Numbered from the stretch's first letter, positions 18,358-27,481 are shown. The stretch is 64,000 nt of DNA from DATJHM01 sp963777355 (GCA_963777355.1 CAVZQK010000044.1:1-64000), one strand, 5' to 3'. Program-made: numbers and translations. The notes: generated from the letters alone by a model not told the origin.

Positions 18358-19791
18358 TTATTCACTATGCTCTTTTAGGAGCGTGAGTAGCGTCTCCATG
18401 TGCATACCTCGCGATCCCTTTACCAGTACCAGATCGCTGCTCTGAACTTCGTGCCTGAGCAGGTCTGCCACAGCTCGCTTGACGACCTCTATCTCCCGGC
18501 TGTCGTTCACATTAGCGCTAAAATAATAGGTCTGCTCCTCTGGCATCCCTGCTGCTATGGCCCCTTCGACATAGAAACGCGCCTCTTCACCTACCGCTAC
18601 CAGACGCTCAATATTCTCTGCCAGGGCGGCCCCAGAGATGCGGTGCTCCTCATGCGCATAACTGCCCATCTCAAAGATGTCTCCCAGAACTGCCCAGCGT
18701 TTGCCGCCTCTTGCTAGCTCTGTGTCATGCATCGCTTTGCTGATTGCTATGATTGATTGCCGGTTTGCGTTGTAGCTGTCATCTATCAGTGTGCTTCCAT
18801 TGGGACCTGCCTTGATCTGCCCTCGTCCAGGTGACGCGCTGATCTGCGTGAGCGCATCCGCGACCTCATCAATGCTCATCTCTGCCGCGAAACCTGCCGC
18901 CGCCGCCGCCAGGGCAATCGTTACTCCATACTCTCCCGGCAGACGCAACTGTATCGGACGCTCTTCTCCCTGGTAGCTGAGCTTGAAGCGATAACCTAAC
19001 AACGGACTCCCTGTAATCTCGCTGCCACATACGTCTGCGCCCTTTTCTTTTCCATAAAAAAGCACACGCGCTCGTGTCTTTGCTGCCATCGCACGCACAC
19101 GTAGATCATCATAATTCAGGAGCGCAATTCCTTCAGGCTGAAGTACCTGCACCAACTCGGCTTTGGCAATGGCTATGTTTTCTTGTGAACCAAAATATTC
19201 TAGATGGGCCGTCCCAACGTTAGTAATGATCGACCAGTCCGGACTGGCAATCCGCTCGCACAGTCCAGCCAGCTCCCCAACCCGCTGCGCACCCATCTCC
19301 AAAACAGCATAACGCTGTTCCGGCTCTAGACGTAGCAGCGTGAGTGGATAGCCTAACTCATTATTGTACGAGCCATAGCTCTTGAGCGTCGGCGCTTTCT
19401 GCGCAAGTACGGATGCGGTTGCATCTTTCGTGCCGGTCTTGCCATTACTTCCGGTGATACCGATAAAAATAGTCCCTTGCTGCCTCGCCGCCCGCACCCG
19501 CGCCGCCCCTTGCAGCGCTTTGACGACATCCGGCACAAGTAGCTCAATAATCCCCTCCGGCAGATTTTCTGTCGGTCTGCTGCAAAGAACTCCGCTCGCT
19601 CCCGCTTGAAGCGCCTCTGGAATAAAGCGATGTCCATCTACTGTCGCACCCTTAATTGCTACAAAGAGATCACCTTTGCCGACCTGGCGGCTGTCGTGCT
19701 GCGCTGATGGAAAAATATGTTCTCCTTCTGTTGTCCGGTTGCTCTGGATCTGGCCTGGATTGCCTTGCAGTATGTCATTCAATGTAAACAT
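18358..19791 (-). CDS. murF: UDP-N-acetylmuramoyl-tripeptide--D-alanyl-D-alanine ligase
   Basis: The 477-residue protein has the three Mur-ligase domains: an N-terminal UDP-binding domain with DSRQVGKGDLFVAIKG, a central ATPase with P-loop ITGSNGKTGTKD and the NVGTAHLEYFGS segment, and a C-terminal domain with DDSYNANRQSI and LGDIFEMG. MurF adds the D-Ala-D-Ala made by Ddl to UDP-MurNAc-tripeptide. The P-loop has Gly where most MurF have a third Thr (GKTTTKE), a mild oddity. It is the first gene of the murF-ddl-epimerase run. A weak SD, AGGTAGGG, lies upstream. No promoter was convincing in 19792-19938. Confidence 0.93.
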   Translation of the reverse strand: MFTLNDILQGNPGQIQSNRTTEGEHIFPSAQHDSRQVGKGDLFVAIKGATVDGHRFIPEALQAGASGVLCSRPTENLPEGIIELLVPDVVKALQGAARVRAARQQGTIFIGITGSNGKTGTKDATASVLAQKAPTLKSYGSYNNELGYPLTLLRLEPEQRYAVLEMGAQRVGELAGLCERIASPDWSIITNVGTAHLEYFGSQENIAIAKAELVQVLQPEGIALLNYDDLRVRAMAAKTRARVLFYGKEKGADVCGSEITGSPLLGYRFKLSYQGEERPIQLRLPGEYGVTIALAAAAAGFAAEMSIDEVADALTQISASPGRGQIKAGPNGSTLIDDSYNANRQSIIAISKAMHDTELARGGKRWAVLGDIFEMGSYAHEEHRISGAALAENIERLVAVGEEARFYVEGAIAAGMPEEQTYYFSANVNDSREIEVVKRAVADLLRHEVQSSDLVLVKGSRGMHMETLLTLLKEHSE

Positions 19792-19938
19792 ATACCCGCA
19801 CCCTACCTGTTTTTCTACGGTTTATGCTGATTATAGCATGGCTTGTTGCTCTTTGTTTCTCGCAGAGAACCTCTCTGAAAAAGTACCACTGTCTCTATTT
19901 TGTTTTTCTCGCTTGCTGACTAATATTATGTTAGCTAC

Positions 19939-19967
19939 TTGACAAAAAGAAGTTAAAATGGTATGCT
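19939..19967 (+). promoter_or_regulatory. Strong sigma-70-type promoter of the YceI gene
   Basis: TTGACA (19939-19944), a 17-base A-rich spacer, and TATGCT (19962-19967). The predicted leader is about 105 bases. The -10 sequence is the same as at 31835. Confidence 0.75.
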
Positions 19968-20078
19968 AACTTCCGTAGAGAAAGTTATTGCTTGTTTGAA
20001 AACGAAAAGCAATGTTTTAAAAAGTTTTGCAGTCTCTCATAGAAGAGGGTTGTAACATTATTTTAGGAGGATATTTTC

Positions 20079-20621
20079 ATGACCTGGCAAATTGACGCCG
20101 CTCACTCACAGGTGACATTTTCCGTAAAACATATGATGATTGCAACTGTTAAAGGTAGCTTTAATGTCATTAGCGGTCAGCTTCATATTGATGAGCAGAA
20201 TCCCGCTAATTCCTGGGTTGACGCCCAGGCTGACGTGGCAAGCGTAAATACCCGCGATGCCGCCCGTGACGGCCATCTGCGCTCCCCTGATTTCTTCGAC
20301 GCTGAGAAGTATCCAACGATCACTTTCAAAAGCACAAGCGTTACCCACAAGGGCGGAAGTGATTACACGGTAGTTGGTGATCTGAATATTCATGGTGTTA
20401 GCAAACAGGTGACCTTTAATGCCGAGTATAACGGTACTGGCAAAGATCCCTGGGGTAACAATCGCGCAGGTCTGAGTGCAACGACAAAGATCAATCGCAA
20501 AGACTTTGGCCTGAACTGGAATCAGGTTCTTGAGTCCGGCCAGTTCCTGGTCAGCGAAGATGTCAAAATCGAGATTGACCTGTCTGTGGTTGAGCAGAAA
20601 GCAGAAGTTGCCCAGAGCTAA
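20079..20621 (+). CDS. YceI family lipid-binding (lipocalin-like) protein
   Basis: 180 residues, essentially one YceI domain from TWQIDAAHSQVTFSVKHM to the C-terminal ESGQFLVSEDVKIEIDL. YceI proteins are eight-stranded barrels that bind polyisoprenoids or other amphiphiles; E. coli YceI is periplasmic and base- or osmotic-stress induced. This one has no signal peptide, so it is probably cytoplasmic, as in many Gram-positive and Chloroflexota homologs. AGGAGGATATTTTC precedes the ATG, an excellent SD. A strong promoter and a strong terminator flank it, so the gene is a single-gene transcript that is likely highly expressed. Confidence 0.9.
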   Translation: MTWQIDAAHSQVTFSVKHMMIATVKGSFNVISGQLHIDEQNPANSWVDAQADVASVNTRDAARDGHLRSPDFFDAEKYPTITFKSTSVTHKGGSDYTVVGDLNIHGVSKQVTFNAEYNGTGKDPWGNNRAGLSATTKINRKDFGLNWNQVLESGQFLVSEDVKIEIDLSVVEQKAEVAQS

Positions 20622-20639
20622 TTCTGAACTATCCTGCCG

Positions 20640-20675
20640 AGCCTGGAAGAGATTTTATTCTCTCCCAGGCTTTTT
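20640..20675 (+). terminator. Rho-independent terminator after the YceI gene
   Basis: AGCCTGG pairs with CCAGGCT, with an extra GAGA/TCTC inner helix around a TTTTAT loop, followed by a T run (TTTTTG). Confidence 0.85.
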
Positions 20676-20696
20676 GTTGTACTTTTACAGAATCCC

Positions 20697-20856
20697 GTAG
20701 GGTCGGCTGTTGCTCTCAGACAGCCTCGCCAATCATCCCATCTCGCCCCCCCGAATCCGTAGGGTCGGCTGTTGATCTCTGACCGCCTCGCCGAGCGATC
20801 CCTCTCACGCCGCAGAAACCAGGTAGGGTCGGCTGTTGATCTCCGACCGCCTCGCC
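20697..20856 (+). repeat. Three tandem copies of the GTAGGG dispersed repeat
   Basis: Copies start at 20697, 20759 and 20823, a period of 62-64 bases. Each opens GTAGGGTCGGCTGTTG and ends GCCTCGCC. In the last copy GGTCGG and CCGACC pair perfectly around a 10-base loop; the middle copy has CTGACC (one G-U pair); the first copy has a different pairing (GGCTGT with ACAGCC). They lie between the YceI terminator and the quinone oxidoreductase SD. The same element is dispersed through the window (26572, 27559, 38734, 38789, 50223, 63635). Confidence 0.85.
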
Positions 20857-20915
20857 TTCGTAGTACAATACAGGGACGTAAATTGTTAAAGATAGATAAA
20901 GGAGATGTAGAGAAT

Positions 20916-21893
20916 ATGCGTGCTGTGATTATTACTGAGCCCGGCGGACCAGAGGTGCTGGTTATTCAGGATACGGAGACGCCCCAGCCACAAGGTGAAC
21001 AGGTGCGCGTTCGCGTCCATGCCGCCGGCCTCAATCGCGCCGATTTACTCCAGCGCAGTGGTGGCTATCCCGCTCCCGCTGGCTCCCCGTCTCAGATCCC
21101 CGGCCTCGAATTCGCCGGCGTGGTCGACGCTGTTGGACCCCTCGCTCAGCGCTGGCAGCCTGGTCAGCGTGTGATGGGCATCGCTGGTGGTGGTGCTCAG
21201 GCTGAATATCTACTCTCTCACGAGGGTCTGCTGGTGGAGATTCCAGAGAATCTCGATTTCGTGCAGGCCGCCTCGATCCCTGAAGCATTTATGACTGCCC
21301 ATGACGCTCTGTTTACTCAAGCTAACCTGCATATGGGCGAGCGCGTCTTGATTCATGCCGCCGGTAGTGGCGTCGGTACTGCCGCCATTCAGCTTGCCCA
21401 CGCCGCCGGAGCCACAGTCTACGGGACCGCCCGTTCTCCTGAAAAGCTGGAGCGTGCAAAACCTCTAGGCCTGGAAGTTGGCCTCCCTGCCCACTCTTTC
21501 GCGGCTGAGGTGAACCAGCTTACTCACAATGAGGGCGTCCATGTTGTGCTGGACTTCGTTGGCGCACCCTCTATAGAACAGAATTTGCAGGCTCTAGCTA
21601 ACTGGGGCCGTCTCGTCTTTCTTGCTACGCTGGGCGGCTTCCATGCCCAGATCGATCTACGCTTGCTCATGGCAAAACGCATCCAGATTCGCGGCTGCAC
21701 ACTCCGCACACGCACTCTGGAAGAAAAGCTCTCTGTCACCCGCCTGTTTGCCACTCAGGTAGTACCCCTGTTTGCTAACGGTACGGTGATCCCTGTGATT
21801 GAAAAGACCTATTCTTTAGCGCAGATCGCTGAAGCCCACCATGTAATGGCTGCTAATAAGAACTTCGGCAAGCTTGTCCTGGTCGTCGAGTAG
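20916..21893 (+). CDS. NADPH:quinone oxidoreductase, zinc-free MDR family
   Basis: 325 residues from ATG 20916, chosen because AAGGAGATG lies just upstream and because a longer in-frame start at 20772 would translate two copies of the intergenic repeat. It is a medium-chain dehydrogenase/reductase of the quinone oxidoreductase/PIG3 group: MRAVIITEPGGPEVL at the start, GYPAPAGSPSQIPGLEFAGVV, and the Rossmann motif IHAAGSGVGTAAIQLA with GTARS that suggests NADPH. The structural-zinc cysteines are missing, as is usual for quinone reductases. It would reduce quinones or enones in the cytoplasm. The gene converges on comB with 1 base between their stops (21893/21895). Confidence 0.85.
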   Translation: MRAVIITEPGGPEVLVIQDTETPQPQGEQVRVRVHAAGLNRADLLQRSGGYPAPAGSPSQIPGLEFAGVVDAVGPLAQRWQPGQRVMGIAGGGAQAEYLLSHEGLLVEIPENLDFVQAASIPEAFMTAHDALFTQANLHMGERVLIHAAGSGVGTAAIQLAHAAGATVYGTARSPEKLERAKPLGLEVGLPAHSFAAEVNQLTHNEGVHVVLDFVGAPSIEQNLQALANWGRLVFLATLGGFHAQIDLRLLMAKRIQIRGCTLRTRTLEEKLSVTRLFATQVVPLFANGTVIPVIEKTYSLAQIAEAHHVMAANKNFGKLVLVVE

Positions 21894-21894
21894 C

Positions 21895-22641
21895 TTAACG
21901 TACTTTTTCGACGATCAGCAGTCCTGTGGCCGTTTCTGTACCACTTACCGCAGGCACACAATTGCTGACGTTTTTGTGCAGACAAAAATCCAGGTCATGT
22001 GCCTGCCCTACGGCTTTTAAATCACGGGCCGATTGGGCGCATTCGCGTAGCTTATCAGGCGGATAGCTTTCGTAGAGTGTAATCGCTGCCTGTACGTTGT
22101 CGGGATGGCCCAGGTCGCTCTTCTGCCGCAGCAGCTCCTGGGCCATATACCCTGCGCAGGTGCTATCCTCTAGTGCAAAATAGCCATATTCGGCGGCACA
22201 GATAATCGCAATATTGCCCTCTCGCTTTATGGCCTGCTCCAGCGCGTATCTGGCGACCGCCTGGGCATTGTAAAAACTTCCTACCAGCCGCATACTCCCT
22301 TCAGGACAGGCGAAGAGGGCGCGTGTCCCGTTGCTGGTTGTCAAAATGAGCTCTTTTTGGCTTAAATCAAGTTGCGCAAATTGCGCTGGCAAGTTGCCAT
22401 AATCGAAACCCGCTGGTGTCTTTGTATGTCGTTCCCCACAGAGCATTCGCCCTGGTACTTTCCGCGCCGCCTCTTGCGCTTGCTCCAATGTCTGCGCCGC
22501 CAGCACACGCTGTGCTCCCGCCTCAAACATGACTGCCATCGTCGTCGTCGCTCGCATGACGTCAATGACGATATAGACATCACTAGCCGATGTTTCAACC
22601 GAGCCAAGCTCGGCTGGATGAAAGAAAATGTTTAGCTGCAA
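21895..22641 (-). CDS. comB: 2-phosphosulfolactate phosphatase family protein (ComB-like)
   Basis: The 248-residue protein starts MQLNIFFHPAELG and has the family motifs VIDVMRATTTM, LCGERHTK, GFDYGNLPAQ, TTSNGTRAL and CAAEYGYFALEDSTCAGYM. ComB removes phosphate from 2-phosphosulfolactate in methanogen coenzyme M synthesis and needs magnesium. Many non-methanogenic bacteria, including Chloroflexota, carry the same protein without the rest of the pathway, and no comA-like gene is seen here, so the real substrate is unproven. SD GAGAAGAA lies before the ATG. The upstream gap 22642-22959 shows no feature. Confidence 0.85.
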   Translation of the reverse strand: MQLNIFFHPAELGSVETSASDVYIVIDVMRATTTMAVMFEAGAQRVLAAQTLEQAQEAARKVPGRMLCGERHTKTPAGFDYGNLPAQFAQLDLSQKELILTTSNGTRALFACPEGSMRLVGSFYNAQAVARYALEQAIKREGNIAIICAAEYGYFALEDSTCAGYMAQELLRQKSDLGHPDNVQAAITLYESYPPDKLRECAQSARDLKAVGQAHDLDFCLHKNVSNCVPAVSGTETATGLLIVEKVR

Positions 22642-22959
22642 TGATTCTTCTCCTACTTATTTGTACAGGTTACTTTGAAATATAAAAAAACGACAGCCTG
22701 CTTCTATTCATCAGGTTGTCATCATTGTGCGTGGCTCTTCTTCGAGACACCAGATAGGCCGCTTATTTCCCTGCTCTTTACTGCCGAGGATGCTGTTACT
22801 ATCTGCTCAAAAGATACTTTTTACCTTTACCTCTTCTATATATTAAAACATAGCTCGACAAGTCTTTCCACTCACGTCGCCGCTTTCTTTCCTCGAACCA
22901 TAACTATTGTTCTGTCTTTCTCTCTCTGTTATGGTGAGCAACGATAAATTATGGTAAGG

Positions 22960-22997
22960 CAGAGGTTTCAGAAGGATATTCTCTTCTGAAACCTCTG
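22960..22997. terminator. Terminator hairpin downstream of the acyl-CoA ligase
   Basis: A perfect 15-bp stem (22960-22974 with 22983-22997) around an 8-base loop. On the plus strand it is followed by TTTTG; on the minus strand, where the ligase is transcribed, no T-run follows. It is 24 bases past the ligase stop. Confidence 0.7.
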
Positions 22998-23020
22998 TTT
23001 TGTAAACATCACAAGCTTGC

Positions 23021-24634
23021 TTATTGCGTGGATATTGCTGCCCTGCCGCCACGCAGTACATATTTCTGAATCTTGCCTGTGGCTGTCTTGGGCAGTTCCT
23101 CGACAAATGTGAATGTTTTCGGCACTTTGAAGTGCGCCATGTGCTCACGCACAAAGGCCCGCAATTCTTCTCCTGTCGTGTTCTGCCCTGCCTTGAGGAC
23201 GACAAATGCATGTGGAGCCTCGCCCCATTGCTCGTCGGGCAGACCCACTACTGCGACTTCCTGGATCGCTGGATAACGCAGCAGCATCCCCTCCACTTCG
23301 ACTGAAGAGATATTCTCTCCCCCACTGATGATTACATCTTTGAGACGATCTCGGATTTCGATATAGCCATCAGCATGGACCACAGCCGCATCCCCGGTAT
23401 GAAACCAGCCACCTGCAAATGCACGCGCCGTGGCTTCCGGATCGTTGTAATAGCCCTTCATGACGACATTGCCACGGGTCACGATTTCACCGATTGAGGC
23501 TCCGTCGTGGGCTACTTCGTTGTTCTGCTCATCAAAGACTAATAATTCACCGGAGGTAATTAATTCTACCCCTTGCCTCGCTTTGACGGTTGCTCGCTTC
23601 TGCGGCGAGAGCTCTGCATCCTCCGGGCGTGGTTCGCAGATGGTGATAAAGGGCGATGTCTCGGTTAATCCATATACATGGGTAATCTCCCATCCTAGCT
23701 CTTCCTCGATTCTCTCGATGGTCGCTGCCGCCGGTGGTGCTCCGGCTGTGATGACTCGCACTCTCCGCTGCTCCGCTCTCTCGGCCCCTGGCGCTAGTAA
23801 GATGTTCCGCACTTCTTCAGGCGCATTGGCAATCCCGATTAGTACTGTCGGCGCTGCACAGAGCAGCGTTATCCTTTCATCTCGAATGAGTGTGAAGATT
23901 GCCTTCGCCTCTACTTTGCGCAGACATACATGCGTCCCACCTACAGCGGTGATGGTCCAGACGAAGGTCCACCCATTTGCATGAAACATTGGCAAGGTCC
24001 ATAGATAGCGGTCCGCAGGCGACATTGAGATATGTATGAGTGTGCCAACGACATTCATATAGGCATTGCGATGGGTGATCATTACTCCTTTGGGACGCGA
24101 GGTCGTGCCACTGGTATAGTTGATGGTTAAGAGATCATCCTCGGCAATCTCTGCCGGGCTGAAGCTCTCTGGCGCACTCTCTAGCATGGTCTCGTAGTCC
24201 AGCCAGCCCTTTTCTCGTAGGGCATCGCTCAGACCTTCGAGGGCTATATATTGCTTCACTTCTGGTAGCTCATGGCGAATACGCTCTATATCTGCTAAAT
24301 AGTCGCTGTGAACGCAGACTACTTTTGCTCCACTATGCTTGATAATATAGGCGAAATCATCTGCAATGAGCCGGTAGTTGATCGGGACGAGGACCGCTCC
24401 AATCTGGGGCACGGCGTAAAAAGATTCAAGCTGAGCATGTGTGTTGGGAGCAATATAGGCGACACGCTCTCCCTTTGTAATACCTAGTTGCTGGAGGGCC
24501 GCTGACCAACGGTCACACCGCCTGGCAAATTCTGCATACGTCAGGCGTAGCCCTTCATCGACAACTGCCTCGCGCTTCGGGTAGAGACGCCGCGCCCGAC
24601 GCAAAAACTCAAGTGGGGACAAAGGTGTTTCCAT
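23021..24634 (-). CDS. Acyl-CoA synthetase (AMP-forming, fatty-acid CoA ligase family)
   Basis: 537 residues from ATG 24634, which follows AGGAGGTTATTTG; the longer in-frame start at 24712 lacks such a signal. Adenylate-forming motifs are in order: P-loop INYTSGTTSRPKGVMITHRN, VYGLTETSPF, GWFHTGDAAVVHADGYIEI with RDRLKDVIISGGENIS, and the C-terminal catalytic Lys in TATGKIQKY. It activates a carboxylic acid, probably a medium- or long-chain fatty acid, to its CoA thioester through an acyl-adenylate. It resembles the AlkK-like group but chain length cannot be read. It is divergent from the hydrolase/TetR operon, whose operator lies 222 bases away. Confidence 0.88.
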   Translation of the reverse strand: METPLSPLEFLRRARRLYPKREAVVDEGLRLTYAEFARRCDRWSAALQQLGITKGERVAYIAPNTHAQLESFYAVPQIGAVLVPINYRLIADDFAYIIKHSGAKVVCVHSDYLADIERIRHELPEVKQYIALEGLSDALREKGWLDYETMLESAPESFSPAEIAEDDLLTINYTSGTTSRPKGVMITHRNAYMNVVGTLIHISMSPADRYLWTLPMFHANGWTFVWTITAVGGTHVCLRKVEAKAIFTLIRDERITLLCAAPTVLIGIANAPEEVRNILLAPGAERAEQRRVRVITAGAPPAAATIERIEEELGWEITHVYGLTETSPFITICEPRPEDAELSPQKRATVKARQGVELITSGELLVFDEQNNEVAHDGASIGEIVTRGNVVMKGYYNDPEATARAFAGGWFHTGDAAVVHADGYIEIRDRLKDVIISGGENISSVEVEGMLLRYPAIQEVAVVGLPDEQWGEAPHAFVVLKAGQNTTGEELRAFVREHMAHFKVPKTFTFVEELPKTATGKIQKYVLRGGRAAISTQ

Positions 24635-24832
24635 CAAATAACCTCCTGAAATATCTGCATTCTCATTGACGTAAGTCCTCATCGTGATTGTCATAATCAA
24701 ATACGTCTGCAACTAAACTACTCAATCACTGATTCAATTAACAATCTTTATTGGTAAATATCATCAGTGCCAGAGGTATTCATTAAACAGTAATATAACA
24801 TATTCAGCTTGAAGATCAGAAGCCAAATGTTC

Positions 24833-24885
24833 TTGACAATCACTGGAGATCCAAGTATAGTTTAGACTAGCTAGTCTAAACTATA
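24833..24885 (+). promoter_or_regulatory. Promoter with 30-bp perfect palindromic operator (TetR site)
   Basis: TTGACA (24833-24838), 17 bases, then TATAGT (24856-24861). The -10 box is the first part of a perfect 30-bp palindrome (24856-24885) whose half-site is TATAGTTTAGACTAG. Symmetry of this length overlapping a -10 box is the classic layout of a TetR-family operator, and the second gene downstream encodes a TetR regulator, so autorepression is likely. Confidence 0.8.
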
Positions 24886-25022
24886 AGTCTCATCATTGCG
24901 TAGTATTGCTCCCTTTCGCGAGGGAAAGAAGCTGCCTTCGATCAGTCAATAAGCAGACAACTCCCAAAAAGCGATATTAGCCCGATGAACAGAGACGACC
25001 GAGTAGTTCTGTGGAGGAAGCT

Positions 25023-25832
25023 ATGCATCCATTTTCGGCGAAGCCTCCGTTGGCTCAGGGCACCGAAGGCGCACCACTCTTTTTTCAGCAAGCCGGACAG
25101 GGGTCTCCGTTGCTGTTGCTTCATGGCTTAGAGGTCAATGGCACAATGTTTGATCCCATCATGCCTGCCTTTACCCCACAACATCAGGTGATTGTTCCAG
25201 ATTTGCGGGGACACGGGCGCAGCCAGGACCTGCCCGGCCCCTACGATGTTCCCCAACTCGCTGCTGATGTGATCGGTTTGCTCGATGCGCTGGCACTCTC
25301 GACTGTTGATGTGCTGGGCTATTCCCACGGAGGGGCGGTCGCGCAATACCTGGCCTACACGTTCCCGCATCGAGTCCGTCGGCTGATTCTCGCTTGTACC
25401 TATGCTTCCAATGCACTTTCCTTCCGAGAGAATATCGAGGATCGGCTCCGCCCCTGGTTGATACGACTTTTTGGGTCACGTCGGTTGATCCATCTCGCGA
25501 TCCGTACGGGAGCATTAGGGCCGTTAGACGCCGAACAAGCTCATCGCCTTGAGGCGATGATCCCCAGTACCGGAAGACAGCAAATGATTGCGAGGACCAA
25601 AGGTCTCACGACATTCGATAGCCGCCCCTGGCTCGCACAGATTCAGCAACCAACCTTGATCATTGCCGGGAACAACGACCTTGCTGTTCCGCTCGCTCAT
25701 GCGCAGATGTTGGTCCACGGAATTCCCGATGCTCGCTTAGAGATCATCGCCAATGCCGGGCATGTGCTTATCTGGACCCATACTGACCAGTTCATTGCTC
25801 TCATAAAAGGATTTTTAGAACCGCGTCCATGA
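25023..25832 (+). CDS. Alpha/beta hydrolase
   Basis: 269 residues from ATG 25023 (SD GGAGGAA). It is an alpha/beta-hydrolase-fold protein: oxyanion region LLLLHGLEVNG, nucleophile elbow GYSHGGAVAQ, acid in IIAGNNDLAVP, and the catalytic His in NAGHVLIW. The family includes esterases, haloperoxidase-like enzymes and C-C hydrolases, so the substrate is open. It is the first gene of a two-gene operon with a TetR regulator (58 bases between them) behind a palindromic operator, a layout typical of an inducible detoxification or catabolic enzyme that is switched on by its own substrate. Confidence 0.87.
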   Translation: MHPFSAKPPLAQGTEGAPLFFQQAGQGSPLLLLHGLEVNGTMFDPIMPAFTPQHQVIVPDLRGHGRSQDLPGPYDVPQLAADVIGLLDALALSTVDVLGYSHGGAVAQYLAYTFPHRVRRLILACTYASNALSFRENIEDRLRPWLIRLFGSRRLIHLAIRTGALGPLDAEQAHRLEAMIPSTGRQQMIARTKGLTTFDSRPWLAQIQQPTLIIAGNNDLAVPLAHAQMLVHGIPDARLEIIANAGHVLIWTHTDQFIALIKGFLEPRP

Positions 25833-25889
25833 CCAATCGAGAAGCGAACGGGTTTCCATTTTTCTTCAGAAAGAAGGAGTCACACGACC

Positions 25890-26537
25890 ATGCCTTTTGC
25901 ACGCTTTGAGAAGTTGGCACCAGAGAAACGAAACTACCTCTTAGATGTCGCCGCGCGTGAGTTTGCCATTCATGGCTTTGCCGATGCTTCGATCAATCGC
26001 ATTCTCGAACAGGCACAGATGAGCAAGGGAGCCACATACTATTACTTTGAGGATAAGGTCGATCTGTTTTGTACGGTGGTTCGCTACGCCAGCGACTTTT
26101 TGCAGTTTTCCCACCTCGAAGTGGATCTTGGGACACTGACTGGAGAGAACTTCTGGCCGACGTTTGCCGAACTCCATCGTCTGCCGCTCCTGCGTGCCGT
26201 CGAGCGACCGTGGTTGTTTACCGTGATCGGCGTGGCGGCACAGGTCTCCCCTTCCCTCATGGATCGTGAGCCGCTGACCCGTCTTTCTTACCACATCCGC
26301 ACCCTGGTCATGCGGCTGATTCAGCGGGGACAGGAACTGGGCGTGATCCGCACTGATCTACCTGATGAATTGCTCTTCGCCTGGCTCCACGCGCTTGACC
26401 ACGCCAGTGATCGCTGGCTGATGGAGCACTGGGAGCACTTGGAGCATGCCGATATTGTCCGCATCTCAGATCAAACAGTAGCTGCGATGAGCAAGGCGAT
26501 GGCCCCAGAGGAAGGCAGACCAGGGCGAGAGCCATAA
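25890..26537 (+). CDS. TetR family transcriptional regulator
   Basis: 215 residues. The N-terminal helix-turn-helix (about 10-55) includes KRNYLLDVAAREFAIHGF, ASINRILEQAQMSKGATYYYFEDK, the standard TetR_N signature ending in the YYYF recognition helix. The C-terminal ligand-binding region is helical and not assigned to a subfamily. SD AGAAGGAGT precedes the ATG. It is cotranscribed with the alpha/beta hydrolase and probably binds the 24856-24885 palindrome, repressing both genes until a ligand releases it. Confidence 0.88.
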   Translation: MPFARFEKLAPEKRNYLLDVAAREFAIHGFADASINRILEQAQMSKGATYYYFEDKVDLFCTVVRYASDFLQFSHLEVDLGTLTGENFWPTFAELHRLPLLRAVERPWLFTVIGVAAQVSPSLMDREPLTRLSYHIRTLVMRLIQRGQELGVIRTDLPDELLFAWLHALDHASDRWLMEHWEHLEHADIVRISDQTVAAMSKAMAPEEGRPGREP

Positions 26538-26571
26538 GGTCATCGTTTTGTGTTGGAACAGAAACACCAAA

Positions 26572-26610
26572 TTGTTGATCTCTGACCGTGCTCGCCGAGC
26601 GATCCTCTCG
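26572..26610 (+). repeat. Truncated GTAGGG dispersed repeat (3' part)
   Basis: TTGTTGATCTCTGACCGTGC followed by CGCCGAGCGATCCTCTCG matches the 3' two-thirds of the copy at 20759. The 5' GTAGGGTCGGC arm is missing, so the hairpin cannot form. Confidence 0.65.
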
Positions 26611-26734
26611 AAGATTTCAAGATTTGCTCAAGATTCTTCTAAATACCTCATATGCGCAAGAATCGGATGATTTTTTTTCTCAAGCTGTGCTACTATACTG
26701 AAGGAACGTTACTTGTGTGTTGGGAGTCGCATCA

Positions 26735-27481
26735 ATGCCGCGAAAAATTTTGATTATTGAGGATGAAGAGGGGATTGTTCACTTGCTCAATCTCTATCTA
26801 AAGGATGCCGGGTATGAGGTGCTTATCGCCCGCGATGGAGCCGATGGCCTCGCTTTACATGCCCGCGCATTGCCAGATCTGATAATTCTGGATCTGATGC
26901 TGCCCGCTATCGATGGCTTTGAGGTCTGCCGCCGCATTCGCGCCTGGTCGAAAACTCCCATCTTGATGCTGACCGCCCGTGGTGCAGAAGATGATCGTAT
27001 CACAGGCCTCGATCTCGGCGCTGATGACTACCTGGTCAAACCTTTCAGCCCCCGCGAACTCGTGAGCCGCGTCAAAGCTATTTTGCGCCGCGTGGCTGAA
27101 CCCGAACGCGAAACTCCCGCACAGAAAGCTCAGATTGAAGCTGAGACCGCACGCAGTAAGTCTCTGGTCCGCTTCCCCGGCCTGAATATCGATATCTTGG
27201 CCCGCCGCGTGGAGGTGAAAGGCGTTGAAGTCGCCCTGACTCCAACTGAGTTCGATATGCTTGCCCTGCTTGCTCAATCTCCTGATCGCGTCTTTACTCG
27301 CGAGATGCTGATGAATAAGGTCTGGGGCTACGATTATCTCGGCGATGGCCATACGATTGATGTCCATATTAGTTCATTGCGCAAAAAAATTGAGCTCGCT
27401 CCTGAGCTGCGCTATATCAAGACGGTCTGGCGCGTGGGCTATCGCTTTGAATCCCGCCCCCGCCTCACAACCTCTCCCTAG
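26735..27481 (+). CDS. OmpR/PhoB-type response regulator
   Basis: 248 residues from ATG 26735 (MPRKILIIEDEEGI); a GTG start at 26717 is also open. The receiver domain (about 1-120) has the acidic pair in IIEDEEG, the phospho-acceptor Asp in IILDLMLPAIDG, and Lys in YLVKPFSPREL. A winged-helix DNA-binding domain follows, from NIDILARRVEVKG through FDMLALLAQSPDRVFTRE to TVWRVGYRF. A 30-residue charged linker (about 125-155) joins them and is longer than in PhoB. It is upstream of the sensor kinase at 27658 and is probably its partner. Confidence 0.9.
   Translation: MPRKILIIEDEEGIVHLLNLYLKDAGYEVLIARDGADGLALHARALPDLIILDLMLPAIDGFEVCRRIRAWSKTPILMLTARGAEDDRITGLDLGADDYLVKPFSPRELVSRVKAILRRVAEPERETPAQKAQIEAETARSKSLVRFPGLNIDILARRVEVKGVEVALTPTEFDMLALLAQSPDRVFTREMLMNKVWGYDYLGDGHTIDVHISSLRKKIELAPELRYIKTVWRVGYRFESRPRLTTSP

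Noticed and set aside
20697..20856. Three 34-bp repeats with 62-64-base period, resembling a short CRISPR array
   Set aside because: The same unit occurs singly elsewhere in the window and the spacer-like parts are themselves conserved repeat sequence. No cas genes are nearby.
20772..20915. In-frame upstream start of the quinone oxidoreductase
   Set aside because: It would translate two repeat copies as coding; ATG 20916 has a clear SD and matches the family's N-terminus.
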